Source: Moritella sp. 24
Lineage (GTDB): Bacteria > Pseudomonadota > Gammaproteobacteria > Enterobacterales > Moritellaceae
Reading direction: 5' to 3'
DNA length: 64,000 nt
Assembly (NCBI RefSeq): GCF_018219155.1
Contig: NZ_CP056123.1
Location: 3,295,505 to 3,359,504, forward strand
The notes beneath the pieces were generated by a model. It was given only the letters and a program-made list of their open reading frames with translations, was not told the origin of the DNA and searched no databases. Below are positions 63,232 to 64,000 of the stretch, one piece after another. Made by a program: the position numbers and the translations under genes. How positions within the stretch are numbered: the first letter of the stretch is position 1; each line of letters begins with the position of its first letter.

Positions 63232-64000
63232 TTACCCTTTCACACCACCAGACGTTAAACCGCCCACTAACCAGCGCTGCGCAAGTAAAAAGACAACCGT
63301 GATTGGTAATGCAGACAACACAGCAGCTGCAGCAAAGTCACCCCAAAGGTAGTTTTGCGGATACAAGTACTGTTGCATACCAACCGCCAAGGTATAATTA
63401 TTCACGTCAGACAATAATAGCGAGGCCACTGGCACTTCTGTTACCGCAGCGATAAACGCAAGGATGAATACCACCGCTAAGATTGGCACCGACAAAGGCA
63501 ATAGTACCAAACGGAATGCTTGCCAAGGCGTAGCGCCATCCAATGCGGCAGCCTCTTCTAATGAACCATCAATCGACTCGAAATAACCTTTAATCGTCCA
63601 TACATGCAGTGCAATACCGCCAAGGTAGGCGAAGATTAGACCACCGTGGGTATTCAGTCCCAAGAAAGGCACATACTGACCTAACTTATCGAATAAAGCA
63701 TATAACGCTACCAGTGCTAATACTGCAGGGAACATCTGGAAAATCATCATCGCTTTTAAGATCGTGTCTTTACCGCTGAAACGTAAGCGTGCAAACGCAT
63801 AAGCAGACGTTGTCGATAACGCCACAATCATCACCGCCGATATAGACGCAACTTTTACCGAGTTCCACAACCACAACAACACAGGAAATGGCGGTGGTGT
63901 AATACTGCCATCCGCATTTGTTACCGAGAAGCCTAGCGCTAAGCGCCAGTGATCTAAGGTCGGGGATGTCGGGATAATGCCGCCCGTTGCAAAATTACCT
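63232..64000 (-). CDS. malG: MalG, maltose ABC transporter permease, C-terminal part
   Basis: This is the end of the maltose/maltodextrin permease MalG. The frame continues past the window edge without a start, so a gene of roughly 296 codons is cut near codon 40. The match to MalG is close: [72 protein letters not shown] (EAA loop contacting MalK) and [17 protein letters not shown] at the end. It pairs with MalF for uptake of maltodextrins processed by malP and malQ. Confidence 0.96.
   Translation of the reverse strand, partial: GNFATGGIIPTSPTLDHWRLALGFSVTNADGSITPPPFPVLLWLWNSVKVASISAVMIVALSTTSAYAFARLRFSGKDTILKAMMIFQMFPAVLALVALYALFDKLGQYVPFLGLNTHGGLIFAYLGGIALHVWTIKGYFESIDGSLEEAAALDGATPWQAFRLVLLPLSVPILAVVFILAFIAAVTEVPVASLLLSDVNNYTLAVGMQQYLYPQNYLWGDFAAAAVLSALPITVVFLLAQRWLVGGLTSGGVKG

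Overview
The window reads as ordinary chromosome of a low-GC marine gammaproteobacterium. The mix of a Vibrio-type type VI secretion system (T6SS), MalT with a glycogen/maltodextrin operon, BtuFCD under a cobalamin riboswitch, YjjI/YjjW and many LysR regulators suggests the Moritella/Vibrio/Photobacterium/Shewanella neighbourhood. Moritella is my best guess, from general resemblance only. I see no insertion sequence, integrase, prophage or CRISPR array.

Region 1 (1-26.9 kb) is a complete T6SS. On the plus strand lie the end of vgrG, a DUF6931-like gene and a PAAR gene. They converge on one long minus-strand operon that starts upstream of tssA near 26.2 kb: tssA, hcp, tssB, tssC, a second tssC-like gene, tssE, tssF, tssG, clpV, four non-canonical genes, an FHA gene, tssJ, tssK, tssL, tssM and a small Ser/Thr kinase. 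All 13 core components are present. The four extra genes are a divergent D-Ala-D-Ala-ligase-like ATP-grasp enzyme, an MFS transporter fused to two extracytoplasmic sensor-like domains, and two periplasmic solute-binding proteins. They are translationally coupled, sit behind a strong hairpin after clpV, and are the most unusual content of the window. The 631-bp leader upstream of tssA is very AT-rich and contains a perfect 24-bp palindrome and a second long inverted repeat.

Region 2 (26.9-36 kb) holds small metabolic and stress genes: an orphan 168-aa protein, a cupin plus gfa (formaldehyde/glutathione), an M24 peptidase, a LysR gene divergent from a monooxygenase-nitroreductase pair, tRNA-Arg(CCT), a YidZ-like LysR gene, and the yjjI-yjjW glycyl-radical enzyme and activase.

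Region 3 (36-40.5 kb) is a cobalamin locus: btuF-btuC-btuD behind a recognisable cobalamin riboswitch, with btuF apparently starting at ATT. Divergent from it are a degenerate PduO-type cobalamin adenosyltransferase homologue and an XRE-type regulator.

Region 4 (40.5-50.8 kb) is signalling and envelope: a chemoreceptor, a receiver-TPR protein, a LysR gene beside a periplasmic alkylsulfatase, an OprF-like OmpA protein, a small membrane protein, and an OmpR-type response regulator with its histidine kinase.

Region 5 (50.8-64 kb) is the maltodextrin/glycogen block: malP-malQ-glgB as one operon, a GH36 alpha-galactosidase, malT, a DUF3297 gene and the 3' part of malG. MalT-box-like sequences precede malP and the alpha-galactosidase gene.

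All assignments come from reading the sequence and from family knowledge. No searches were run.
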